From assembly GCA_949152475.1 (NCBI GenBank), contig OX424561.1, positions 27,398,481 to 27,462,480 on the forward strand: a DNA stretch of 64,000 bases. The letters are read 5' to 3'. This document shows positions 45,325 through 56,353 of the stretch, piece by piece (positions within the stretch are counted from its first letter, which is position 1; every line of letters begins with the position of its first letter). Origin of the DNA: Terebella lapidaria. Lineage: Eukaryota > Annelida > Polychaeta > Terebellida > Terebellidae. The position numbers were made by a program, and so were the translations under genes. Below the pieces are notes generated by a model. It was not told where the DNA came from and did no database searches. It saw only the letters and a list, made by a program, of their open reading frames with translations.

Positions 45325-48300
45325 ATGGCGTTCACGCGAATTCTGGCGTCCGTCGCTGGCTGCTTGATGGTCGGAACCACTTTGGTGAGTACCCATCAAA
45401 ACATTTGAATGTGTATTCCGTCTGGACGTTATTTTCCTTCATCATAATGAGTCTAGATGTAATATCCTGAAGTCCAAATATATAGCTCAGAGGGTTACAT
45501 TGTCATGCATGTATACATGTATATTCTACCTCATGATCTCGCCGTCAGGTGTCGGCCAAATTTGCACATCGTCGGGATTACAGGAAGTACTGATATTACG
45601 AAACCCCCTTGATCACATAGCACGAACTGATAGCTACTAATGTGTTAATGCTTTAACCTGAGCTTTTAACATGATTTTATTTATTTATTCATTTATATCA
45701 CATTGTACACACATCTAAAAGTATAGTAACAGAAAGAGTAAACCATTAGTCATGTAGCACACAGCCCTAGGAGGCTCACACTGTCTCCAGCCTCGTGTGA
45801 CGGCTTCTCCTGTGACAACGGGGCCTGCATTATCGGATCCTGGCGGTGTGACGGGGATGACGACTGTGGGGATGGGAGTGATGAGGTTGACTGCCCAATC
45901 ATTCCTGGACAAGGCATGGACTGATGCGAATATTCATTGCTCTAAAGCTGTATTAATTGAAAATTATTCATTTCAATTATTCGAAATATGAGTATGCTGC
46001 GATATGTTGAGTTTGTTTTACCAAAAAATGAAACACTTATCCTGTAATAAGCTGTTAGTTACGTTATGATATTTATTGGTAATTAGATGCTATAGCACGG
46101 AGAAACGATCGTCATGAGAAATAATCACGAATAGTTACACCAATCGCATAATTCGCCAAAACGTCATGATGATATGCCAGCTTGCTAACTCATTCACTGC
46201 GTTCTGAACCCGTGCAACGAATGCATTCAAACTGATAAATTATTGGTGTAGGGAGCTGTTCTACCGGGAGATTTCAGTGTGACAATGGGAACTGCGTTCG
46301 GTTTACTTGGAGATGTGATGGCGATAACGACTGTGGCGATGGGAGTGACGAATTGTGTGGTAAAAAAACACGATATAATATTATTTGTACCTTATGACAA
46401 CTACTTCAGATGTATATCAACTGAAATTGACAATAATAAACCAAGCATGTGGAAGAGAATACCGAAACTTATATTACCTATGTATATATGCATATGACAT
46501 TAATTATAACATTGTGTAACATGAATATGTTCAATTCACGTGCATCCAAAAGTTACCCTGAACACAGGGTATAACCTAACACCAAACGGACCAATCTGAT
46601 TTCCGAAGGCATCTGGCTCTGCTGTGTTGAGCGCATATTGACAGTAAAATCATCCTAACTGTTGTCACATATTATGAAATATACCTATGAATTATATTGC
46701 CTATTGTTAACAACACAGTGTGCCCGGCTGACCGGTGGCAATGTGGCAACTACAACTGCATCAACGAGAACTACAAGTGTGACGGGGATAACGACTGTGG
46801 AGACTACAGTGACGAGGAGGACTGCCCTGTACTGTCAGGACAAGGTATGCCATTCACCAAGCCTCATGCTAGCCTGATATACTACTACAAGCAATAGAAT
46901 GAAGTAATGTATATATATACTGTGACATCGTATCGATGGTTGATATTTTGATAAAACATCTGTAAAACTCTTATGTTAAATTATCCAGTGCCTTTGTAAA
47001 TATTTGTGGCGTGAACACCTGAAAGTACAACATAGTGAGCAAATATGGATGTGTTTTCGGCTTCATGTTCATAGCGATCATGTCCACGAATAGACCAGGC
47101 AGCGCATTTCTTGTAAAAATGCAATGTACATATTTTCAGAAAAAAAAAATGCAAATCCAATTCAGTGATTCCCTCCTAAACAATACGCGTCTTTTTCTGG
47201 TTTTAATGGCAACAAGCTTTAAAAATTGAAGCCGATTGAGGGGCACGTTTACACAAATGTATGAACACGTTCCAAGCTAACAACGTTTTTTTGTGAATTC
47301 TCTGTTCGAGATGTTGACCCAAAATGTCAAAACAAATTCAAGAATTTGTCGTGCACTTAGTTCAATCCAGTGACAGTTCGAGCCTTGGAACGTTAGACAC
47401 ACTGATGAACGTGGAAGCGTCGATTGGCTAGCTGTAAAACCTCCATGCTGTCTCAATTCCATATGGATAATATTGTTATGTTTCCCTTGGCCGTTGTTTC
47501 CACATTATGCTAGATCTAACACACGTCTCAAACTTGACATATACGAACACAAGCATTCAGTGTTAGACGACAGTTGTCACAACGGCATCTTGTGTTACAG
47601 GAAGTTGCCGATATTTACACTGGGAGTGTGGCAACGGGAACTGTGTCCGTGCTGCGTACAGATGTGATGGAGACAACGACTGTGGAGATGGAAGTGACGA
47701 AATATGCGGTAAATGATGATGAGATATCCCCAACATCTTAATATTCCATACGCCTACTTAATATTATACGGTGATGTCCCACTAACAGGCCGGTATAGTC
47801 ATGAAATCTCGTTGGCTTTTAGACTGTCCAGCTGGAGAGTTCGCATGTTCCAATGCTGACTGTATCCCCGGGAACTGGCAGTGCGATGGTGATAATGACT
47901 GCGGAGATAGAAGTGATGAAGAAGGATGCCCTGTACAAGGTTATCTAATATTCTACTATATCTACTGATGCACAAAACTGTTCATATATGTATCAATTTC
48001 TTATGTAAGACTTTTTGTTATATGGTTATCAATTTCTTATGTAATACTTTGTGTTCTATTGTTGGATGCAAGAATACCATATATAACTAACTTGCTATTT
48101 TCAACGCTTGTCATTGTGGATTATCTTGAATTTATGGTGTGATTTGATTATAGTAGAAGAAAATCGTAGTCCACCGTTCTCTTTTTTGTCTTTTTGAAAG
48201 ACAAAAAGACAAAATTGAAAGAATACTACAAACATAGTTAAAAACCAGTATTTATCTTGTTCCAAACAATTTACTGTGAAATGCTTCTCAATCATGACAG

Positions 48301-48374
48301 ACAAACGTCACAATTACAAGCGTAACATGAAGGACAAGAAGGTCAAGAAGGAACTGAAGAAGAGACGCCACTAA
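45325..48374 (+). CDS. Secreted protein with five LDLa modules and a lysine-rich tail (second paralogue)
   Basis: Exons: 45325-45384, an uncertain short exon at about 45549-45570, 45791-45913, 46252-46359, 46719-46844, 47601-47708, 47823-47939 and 48301-48374. The product is about 245 residues. Exon 1 is a signal peptide ([20 protein letters not shown]). Each LDLa exon is phase 1-1 with six cysteines and the calcium-cage motif [13 protein letters not shown] ([13 protein letters not shown] in the first). Modules alternate between a longer type ending in PGQ/SGQ and a shorter type ending in E-hydrophobic-C. The last exon encodes [17 protein letters not shown], strongly basic. LDLa modules bind Ca2+ and basic ligands outside the cell. 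There is no transmembrane span. Oddities: the 45791-45913 exon is followed by GC rather than GT, and the second exon has only a weak GT donor. The overall gene is still open and probably functional. Confidence 0.75.
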
Positions 48375-48465
48375 ATGTGCGAGGCGACGGTTGATTTCTC
48401 CCAAACTTCAACAGCACACCGAATCACGCTCAAGGAACTGGACCGCGCCTTTGTACTTTGTACAT

Positions 48466-48471
48466 AATAAA
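48466..48471 (+). terminator. Poly(A) signal of the second LDLa gene
   Basis: AATAAA lies 92 bases after the stop codon, a normal distance for a short 3' UTR. Confidence 0.65.
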
Positions 48472-48479
48472 TCTGTTAG

Positions 48480-50190
48480 TTAGTGCATTTAAATGGCTGA
48501 GTGTTTTTTTTATGCGTATGACCCTACCCAGGACATCGAGTGTGCCAATTTATCATGGGGAGTCAGTGTGACACAAAGTCATCTCTATTTGCGTGGACCA
48601 AGATCACAGCCGAAAGGATAGAATGGGATATAATTTATTCGAACTTTAGCACATACGACTCTCATTACCATGCAATATATATTATACACAGCAAGTGATT
48701 GTTATAACGAAGCGGGAAGAGGGTGCGCACAGGATTTATTGCAGGGGGGTTGGGGTAGGAGGGGGGCGAGCTCAAACATCCTATTCCACGGCATTTTGTT
48801 CATTGTCGGATAATTTGTGAATTTCCGATGACTTACGCGAAAATTTAGGGAATCATTATGGAGGGGGATACCCCATTGTACAAGCCACTGATTGAACGTT
48901 TCACGGCAATCGTCATCAATACAACCACCAAAACCCCTTCATAACCTCAACAGAACAGTCAAGATAATGTTTCACAAGTTTTTCATTGACACAAAAGCTG
49001 TCATAAAATTATAATTTTATCAGAACTTATAGATTTTTGTGATCCGGTGCTTCAATTGGTGCAAGAATGTCATAGGCGATATATTATTATTAGATATATT
49101 GTATTATTAGATGAGTTGATCTGTGAATCGCTCTCGTTATACAGCGAATAGCAGAAAAAGTCACGCGGGTGACCGTCACGCGGGTGGCCGTCAGGACAGC
49201 AGGATATACACGTTCCGCTATATTATTATGAAATTAGTTTTCGCTTGAAAAAAATATGAATCCATATCAAAGACAAGCCATAAAATATGACAAAATTTAA
49301 TTACCGACACTATATTACCAATTTTGATATTCACTAGATGAAATTACTGTGCGAAAGTTTACAATACCGATTGTTTTCTATTTGAATGTCAAAATTCATA
49401 AAAGCGCATGTAAACTCATAACGTATTTGAAATCACCATTTATTGGATAAAGCAAATACACATATGCTGTTTTTTACACGATCCAAATATATTCATTCAT
49501 CTTTGGGCATTGTGTCAAATTTGTGTTATTTTATTACTGAATAATTCGAATCTCATTTATCTATTATAATCAGTATTCATGGCGTCACAGGTAGATATCA
49601 GTTTTGATTAGGTGCTATAAAAGCTTATTTTGGCACTTACATGTATGTGCATTTTATTGCAAGTTGATTTGTTGTTAGATTTGACAATATATAAAATATC
49701 ATAGTTATAAAAATACAATGACTATCTCCACTTGTACACTCCCTCATCCTGAGCTAGAACCTCTAAATATTCTGTTCACCATACAACATTTTCACATACC
49801 CTGGTCATGTTAATTCACAAACGCATAGATAATAAATTAAATCATGATATAGCGTTCTACACACACAGAGCATGTTGCTCACAATACGACTTTTGTGACC
49901 TGGGCAATCCGGCGGCTGGAAAAAAATACCCATTATGGAGGATGATATTATAACCAGTTGATATATGTGCAAATACATGCATGGCCACACTGTCTAGACA
50001 CAAAACATGCGGATACACGTGCACGAGTTTTGTAAACAAATAAATTTGTCAATTTACAAATTTGGATCATATAGTAGCATGTCCGGTTTAAATAGTAACA
50101 TGCTTCGATTGAGGGATCGTCCTTACATCCGTGTGAACCTTGAAAAACACCAATTAAGTGGAGATTTGTGTACGTGACTCCCTCAGTGTA
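48480..50190. other. Intergenic stretch between the second and third LDLa genes
   Basis: No gene was recognised. A small tandem repeat CACGCGGGTGACCGT occurs twice near 49153-49185. Confidence 0.4.
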
Positions 50191-50197
50191 TCAAGGG

Positions 50198-50203
50198 TAT
50201 AAA
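50198..50203 (+). promoter_or_regulatory. TATA box of the third LDLa gene
   Basis: TATAAA is followed by a stretch that ends at a strong donor (AAAAAG before GTAAGTG, 50313). The next acceptor abuts the ATG at 50409. This gives a short 5' UTR exon starting about 50230, an intron of 96 bases, then the coding start. Confidence 0.55.
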
Positions 50204-50408
50204 GTCACCGTAGTGAGATGCAAAGCGACGGACACACGGATTTGACCCATACCTTGGTGCTTCTTAACATTTAGCAGTAAAACTGTTCCCAGTTTTAGGC
50301 AGTCACGAAAAAGGTAAGTGATCACTCTTTTTATCAATCCACACACATAACTAATTTTTGTAGTTTGAATTATATTGGCGTTGTCAATATTATTACTTTA
50401 TGAAACAG

Positions 50409-53400
50409 ATGGGACCAGCGAAATCCTTGGTGCTCATCTCCGTTTGTTTGATGGTCACAGTGAGTTTTGTTGACATTTCACATTAAAAGTATTTCAATTT
50501 AGATCAATTTGAAGGTATTGATTTCGAATTCACTAAAATTTTGGGGCTACAGTTGTGGGCTACATGTCCAATTTCCTTCAACTGTAATTGTACGACAGCA
50601 GTTCGCTTGGTGTCAATCTAAATTTAGGACTATGTAACCAAGATGTTCGTATTTAATTTCAACAACAAAACGAACATGCTATTCTCCACAATAGTTTTGA
50701 TTAATGGAGATGCATTACTTTCTCTTTAGACTGTATTATAACGTATTTATTTCAATACCTTTATTTCCTGCTATACAGACATCAGCCAAAACTGTGGAAA
50801 ACCGCCAAGCCAGTACAGGTATGTGAATGTGCATTATATATACTCGCCGATATCTAATATGCCAATGTTTTTTTAGTTTCTTTTATTTTTTATATATATA
50901 TATTTTAATTCAATTAGGTAGTTATCGCTAATGGACTCTGTCTAGAATTGTAATCGTGATATTTTTCTCAAATTATTCTGTATATGAGTTAGCTACCAAA
51001 TTCAGTTAGCTAGATTATGACACCTAGCAGGAAAAACTGTTTACTAAATATGTTTGTATTCCTAAGGTTGCCCGCGTGGACGATGGCAATGTGATAATGG
51101 GCGCTGCATCAACGAGAACTACAAGTGTGACGGGGATAACGACTGTGGAGATCTGAGCGATGAGCGGGGATGTCCCACAGCTCCTGGACAAGGTATTTTC
51201 CTCAGCGTGTACTGTTGTTATTCCATTTCAACTTGTGTTTGTCGAAATTGGTAGTACTGTAAAAGTACTAATTTTCGCGCGGTACTTATTTCGCGTATTT
51301 CGCGGTAAGGGTAGATCCGCGAAATTAAATACCTCGCTTTTTTTTTGAGGTTTGTGGCCGTCCATAGCACAATACGCTGTTGCTAATCATAACGCGCAGA
51401 ATTACGTTAGTTACAGTGCCCAGATACCGGTCGCTAGCGTCTGCATGGCACGTGCTTGAACTTGGTACTGAAGACATCTGCACCAAGTTCAAGCTTCTGC
51501 AGACTAAGCATGACTTGTTTGACGTTTGTGTTTAAAATTTCAAATAAAATCTGATTTGATTTCCTGTGACTTTCCATTTCTCACACCAATTGCATTGATA
51601 TACTGTGATGTCCATCAACTGCAAATTCTTTATGCGATTACTGGCAATCACTGAACCGCGAAATTAAATCCCCGCGAAATTGCCTGGGGGTAAAATCCGC
51701 GAAATTTAATACCTGCGAAAAAAAGTGTTTTTACAGTATGTATCGACATGGCGTTAGGTGATGCAAAAACTGGCCTGCCGTAGCCTGATAGTCTGAGCTC
51801 GGACCTTCCAGTCTAATTTTTCAGTATAGGAATGAAAAGTTTAAATTACCAAAAAAATAACACCTCAACCGTCAAAAGGTGGAAACAAAAAGAAGTGAAA
51901 TGTGATATGACATACTTGGCCCTATCTGGAAAAAAAAAACATTGGCAAGCCAGTATTACTGGCACTTTATTGTAGTCCAGATCAAAGTACCCAAAATGGT
52001 GTTCTGAAATCCACTATTATCCCGGTTATATCGGTATTAGTCGCTACCGCAGGAGAAATTTGCACATTAATATTATGTTTCGAGCCACCGCGTGGCTTGC
52101 GTGGAGTATGGTGGCTGCCACACACGCTGGTAGAAACAAAAACAAGTCCTCTCTGAATATTGAGCTACACCTTTTTCACAGAGCCTTATTACATTCAAAT
52201 CATCTGAAGCAGCAAATTAACCATGCACGGTACATCTGAGGCACAATGTGTGTTTTTTTAATGAATTTACATGGTAACGTATATGCCTGTGATTGCATTT
52301 TACTACGGAAGCCCATAAGTGACATGCGCGGAAAATGAATTGGTGGGCTTTTTTTTGTAAAAAAAACCACTATCCCGTCCACACGTGCAAAGTTCAAGGC
52401 TACTACATTCACACACAGCAATTACCGCTTTAATGTTTGCATGGTAGCTTCTAGTTTCCTTAAATACTTCCTGGTATGCTTCCACGTGTTTAGAGGACAC
52501 CAACAGTTGTTTTTCTATGCATGTCATATATGGACTAGCGTATGTTCCCACAAGAGGCGCAAATATCACTAATTATATTAACTTTTGGGCTTCATTTCTA
52601 CAGGGAACTGCCCTGCCACTCGCTGGCAGTGCGCAAACGGCAGGTGCATCTACGCCAGGTGGGTGTGTGACGGCGACAACGACTGCGGAGATTCCAGTGA
52701 CGAGATCTGCGGTAAAATGGAAGTTCCAAATTGATAACATACTGTTCTATCTATGTATCTGAGGACTGTAAATAAAAAAAATCCAGTTGTAGTGACGTAG
52801 CATAATTATGACTATCATTATAACAAGTTACTGTATTATGCACTCATATACTTTTTCGTTATTTTTTTTTCTCCATATATTCTGATTGGATGTTCAAATT
52901 GACCGGCTCCTAAACCATTATTTAATAGATTGTAGGCCAGGACAATGGAAGTGTGACAACAATCGATGCATCAACGAGAACTACAAGTGTGACGGAGATA
53001 ACGATTGTGGAGATCTGAGCGACGAGCGGGGATGTCCCACAGCTCCTGGACAAGGTTGGTTTCCATAAATTTAACGCTCGCCCCTTAGCTTTAATCATTA
53101 TAGCTTCAGCTAATACCCCTTACATAGTCGACCTTGGGTGATAATATGAAAGTTTGGTCATATACCACTGGTCATATATCTAATGGTTAGCTATGATGGA
53201 CCAAATCAAGATTCCACTGGTCATCTGTAGAAATATGCAAATTTATGTGAGCGCACGTGATCATTTTTGATGGTAATCCAACTTTTCAATAAGGTAGAAT
53301 GTATGTAGGCAATCTTGCTCCCGTAGATTAGCTTGTTTGCTTACCTGTCCCACTGAAATGAAATTATCTGGAATGTGTATTCGCAGGAAACTGCCCTGCC

Positions 53401-56012
53401 AGACGCTGGGAGTGCGACAACGGAAACTGTGTCCGTGCTGCCTACAAATGTGATGGAGACAACGACTGCGGAGATGGAAGTGACGAGGAGGGATGTGGTA
53501 TGTTTCTAATCTACATTATCAATATTACATGATGACCAATCCATTCATGAACACTCAGCTAGAACATGATAATTAGAATCACATATGAAAATAATTACTT
53601 TTCTGAGATTGTCCAGTTACTAGAGGTTTGTGAATCAAATTAAATCTCGGACAGGAATAGGGATCTTCACACACGGAATACTCACTCTCTCCGTAGCACC
53701 GAAATTCAAAGAATTATGGGTTTAAAAAATTATTCGATTCGCATGACACTAGACATTTAGATTGTGTTACAGACATGATTGCTTGTAATGCCATTATGAC
53801 TTTTGAGTGGGTAATCCAGATGAAATTAAAGTGGAATAATCGGTTTCTGAAATTCGTTATCAATCAATTGGCTAGCATATATCAGATGATATAGCACCAT
53901 TACAACCCCCAAAATACGTCCGCATGATCTTGCAGTGGAGTTTGAACATACCGAAAAAAACACACGATGTGAAGGAATTGTTTACATCTGTGGCAACATA
54001 AACAAAGACATGAATTTTACTATATTGTCGTTATTTACAACACAATTCCGTCACTGTTATGTACCATACATATACGAGTCACAAGCCATAGGGCTGTACA
54101 CTTCTCTATATGTTTAGCTATTTTTGTTAATTTGGCATCACTGCATGGGAACCGTTTCGCGAGAAACCATTTCTAAAATCCGAATTTCAGTGTCAACTTT
54201 AGACGAATTCCTGTGCGCATTGGAACTTTCGCACTGTATACCTGCTCTTATGACAGCTATTGATCACTTTCAAGTGGAAAACCAAATACCGATTATTTCA
54301 CTTTGAATAACGAATTTCAATATGATTGATACATAATTTTAGGTGCTGGACGTGAATTTTGCGAATTTGCATGTAATATAATATATTAAGCATATATTGC
54401 AATTTAACGGCTGTACTCATTCGTAGCAACCAGATAGGCTTATGTAATCTTTGTACAGTTCAAAAATGTATCTATCCCTGTAGAATGTCCGAATGGGCAA
54501 TGGCAGTGTGACAACAATCGTTGCATCAACGAGAACTACAAGTGTGACGGAGATAATGACTGTGGAGACAGAAGTGATGAAAGAGGCTGTCCCACAGCCG
54601 CTGGACAAGGTATTGCATCATCCGGATTTACCACTGGCTTACATTGCAAAATTTATACATGTAGTGATTCAGATAATAAATTTGAGCATGTATCAGAGTA
54701 AAAAAGATACCAGATACATGTTCAAGCATACACCGTCAGGTGTTTTTCAGACTTATTATTTTGCCTAGTTTGATCACTTCTCACACAATTGCAGGAAACT
54801 GTCCAGCCAGACGCTGGCAGTGTGCCAACGGCCGATGTATTCGATTCTCCTACAGATGTGATGGAGATAACGATTGTGGAGATGGAAGTGACGAGATATG
54901 TGGTGAGATATTAATTTCAGACCATCGCATCCAACATATTCGCATGGGATTTGAAGCTAAATACTATTCTCTATCTTTTGCACAGATAATAAGTAACAGA
55001 GTCAATAATTCGTATCGTTGTTGATTTGGAGATACGTTTGGATGTCATGTTATATATTCCTTCTATTGAAAAGAATGTGATGAAGATGAGTGGCAATGTG
55101 TCAATGGTCGCTGCATCACCGGAAGGTACAGATGTGATGGAGACAATGACTGTGGAGATCACAGTGATGAAGTGGGATGTCCAGTTGGTCCAGGGCAAGG
55201 TGGGTGTCAACACGTCTGATAACTGGCAAATTGCCACAAATTGATAAGCTGACTAATGAAGTAGCAGTGTGATAAGAAAATGTAACTGTTCCCAAATTCA
55301 ACCCATACGGATAAAACATATGTCATGATCGAGTTTGAGTATAGGTAATACTGAGAATAAGCAATAAAATGAGGATGAAGATAGGCAAAAGTAAACAGAG
55401 TTTTACACACACCACCGTCCAAATTACATTACAAACCATACAAGCACTATATCGTGTTGCTTTGTGTTTAATAACTCGATTACAAAAATCAGTGCCACTA
55501 TTCTCTTTTGTAGGAGACTGCCCCAGTATGCACTGGGAGTGTGCTAACGGCAACTGTATCCGAGCGGCCTGGAGATGTGACGGAGACAACGATTGTGGAG
55601 ATGGAAGTGATGAGAATTGTCCGGGAAGAGGTGTGTTAAACCAAAAAAGCCATGCTATCAAATAAATACAAGTATGATGGATAGATTGTATGCATGGTAC
55701 GCTCAACTCTAGTACATCGTCGTGCCAGTGTTGAAAGTACCTCCGTGTTTGATAGCATAACATGTCTTGTCTATATAAATGTGTAATTGCTCAATATGAT
55801 AGAGTATATTGATCGCAATATAAAAAAAAAAAAAAAAAAACAAAAAACTAAAACAATGAGTGAATAGTAATAATATTTGTTATCAATGAATAAGAAATGA
55901 CCATGTTGTATGCCTCTCTACCCATTATGTATAACACTTTCTGATATTTTTGTTCATAGAAAAGAAGCAACTGAAAGAAAAGGAGGGCAAGAAGAAAATG
56001 ATCAAGATATAA
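50409..56012 (+). CDS. Secreted protein with eight LDLa modules and a lysine-rich tail (third paralogue)
   Basis: Eleven coding exons with GT-AG sites: 50409-50459, 50779-50818, 51067-51192, 52604-52711, 52929-53054, 53387-53497, 54484-54609, 54795-54902, 55074-55199, 55514-55630 and 55960-56012. They total 1,092 bases and give 363 residues. Exon 1 is a signal peptide ([17 protein letters not shown]) and exon 2 a short linker. Exons 3-10 are one LDLa each, phase 1-1, six cysteines. All carry [13 protein letters not shown] preceded by an aromatic residue and one more residue (YKC, WVC, YRC, WRC), the pattern known to hold calcium and clamp ligand lysines. They alternate long (126 bases, ending PGQ or AGQ) and short (108-117 bases). 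The last exon encodes [16 protein letters not shown]. No membrane anchor, EGF or propeller domain occurs, so this is not an LDL receptor. The role is unknown; extracellular scavenging or recognition is inferred. Confidence 0.85.
51255..51738. mobile_element. MITE in intron 3 of the third LDLa gene
   Basis: The left end TACTGTAAAAGTACTAATTT, then a CGCG-rich part, is inverted at the right end (TTTTTACAGTA at about 51728-51738). Subterminal motifs (TTTCGCGG and CCGCGAAAT) occur repeatedly inside both halves in opposite orientation. There is no coding sequence; the element is about 484 bp. Confidence 0.7.
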
Positions 56013-56137
56013 AATGAAAACTAACGGAACAAGTTGCAGCTCATTGTTGGTAGCCGACTCTAGGAATCCATTTCTTGAATATAACTGTTTTGAGTGCGAA
56101 CCAGTTTCACTGTCTGTTTCTTTACCCATTCGGTCGT

Positions 56138-56143
56138 AATAAA
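56138..56143 (+). terminator. Poly(A) signal of the third LDLa gene
   Basis: AATAAA lies 126 bases after the stop codon; no better signal occurs before it. Confidence 0.65.
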
Positions 56144-56353
56144 CGTCATTTGAGCATCTACGACTTTTTTCTAGTTTTTTTTAATCGCACCGACATACAG
56201 TATAACTTGAAATAATTATCATGATTATTATTAATGAATATCAACAACAATTAAACTTATCTCTACACCATGGAACTATTCCAAAAATCTATTTAGCTAA
56301 GAATATATATTCCGAACATTGGTCAAAACTTGTCAGGAAGAAACACTCGTGGG

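Noticed and set aside
46279-46497. Frames over LDLa exons with Met/Thr/Val-rich translations (for example 46279-46497, 54493-54768)
   Set aside because: They are out-of-frame readings of LDLa exons; the cysteine-rich frame fits the family and the splice phases.
52303-52569. 88-codon minus-strand frame inside intron 3 of the third LDLa gene
   Set aside because: No similarity to a known domain, no splice sites or promoter, and it is opposite to the host gene.
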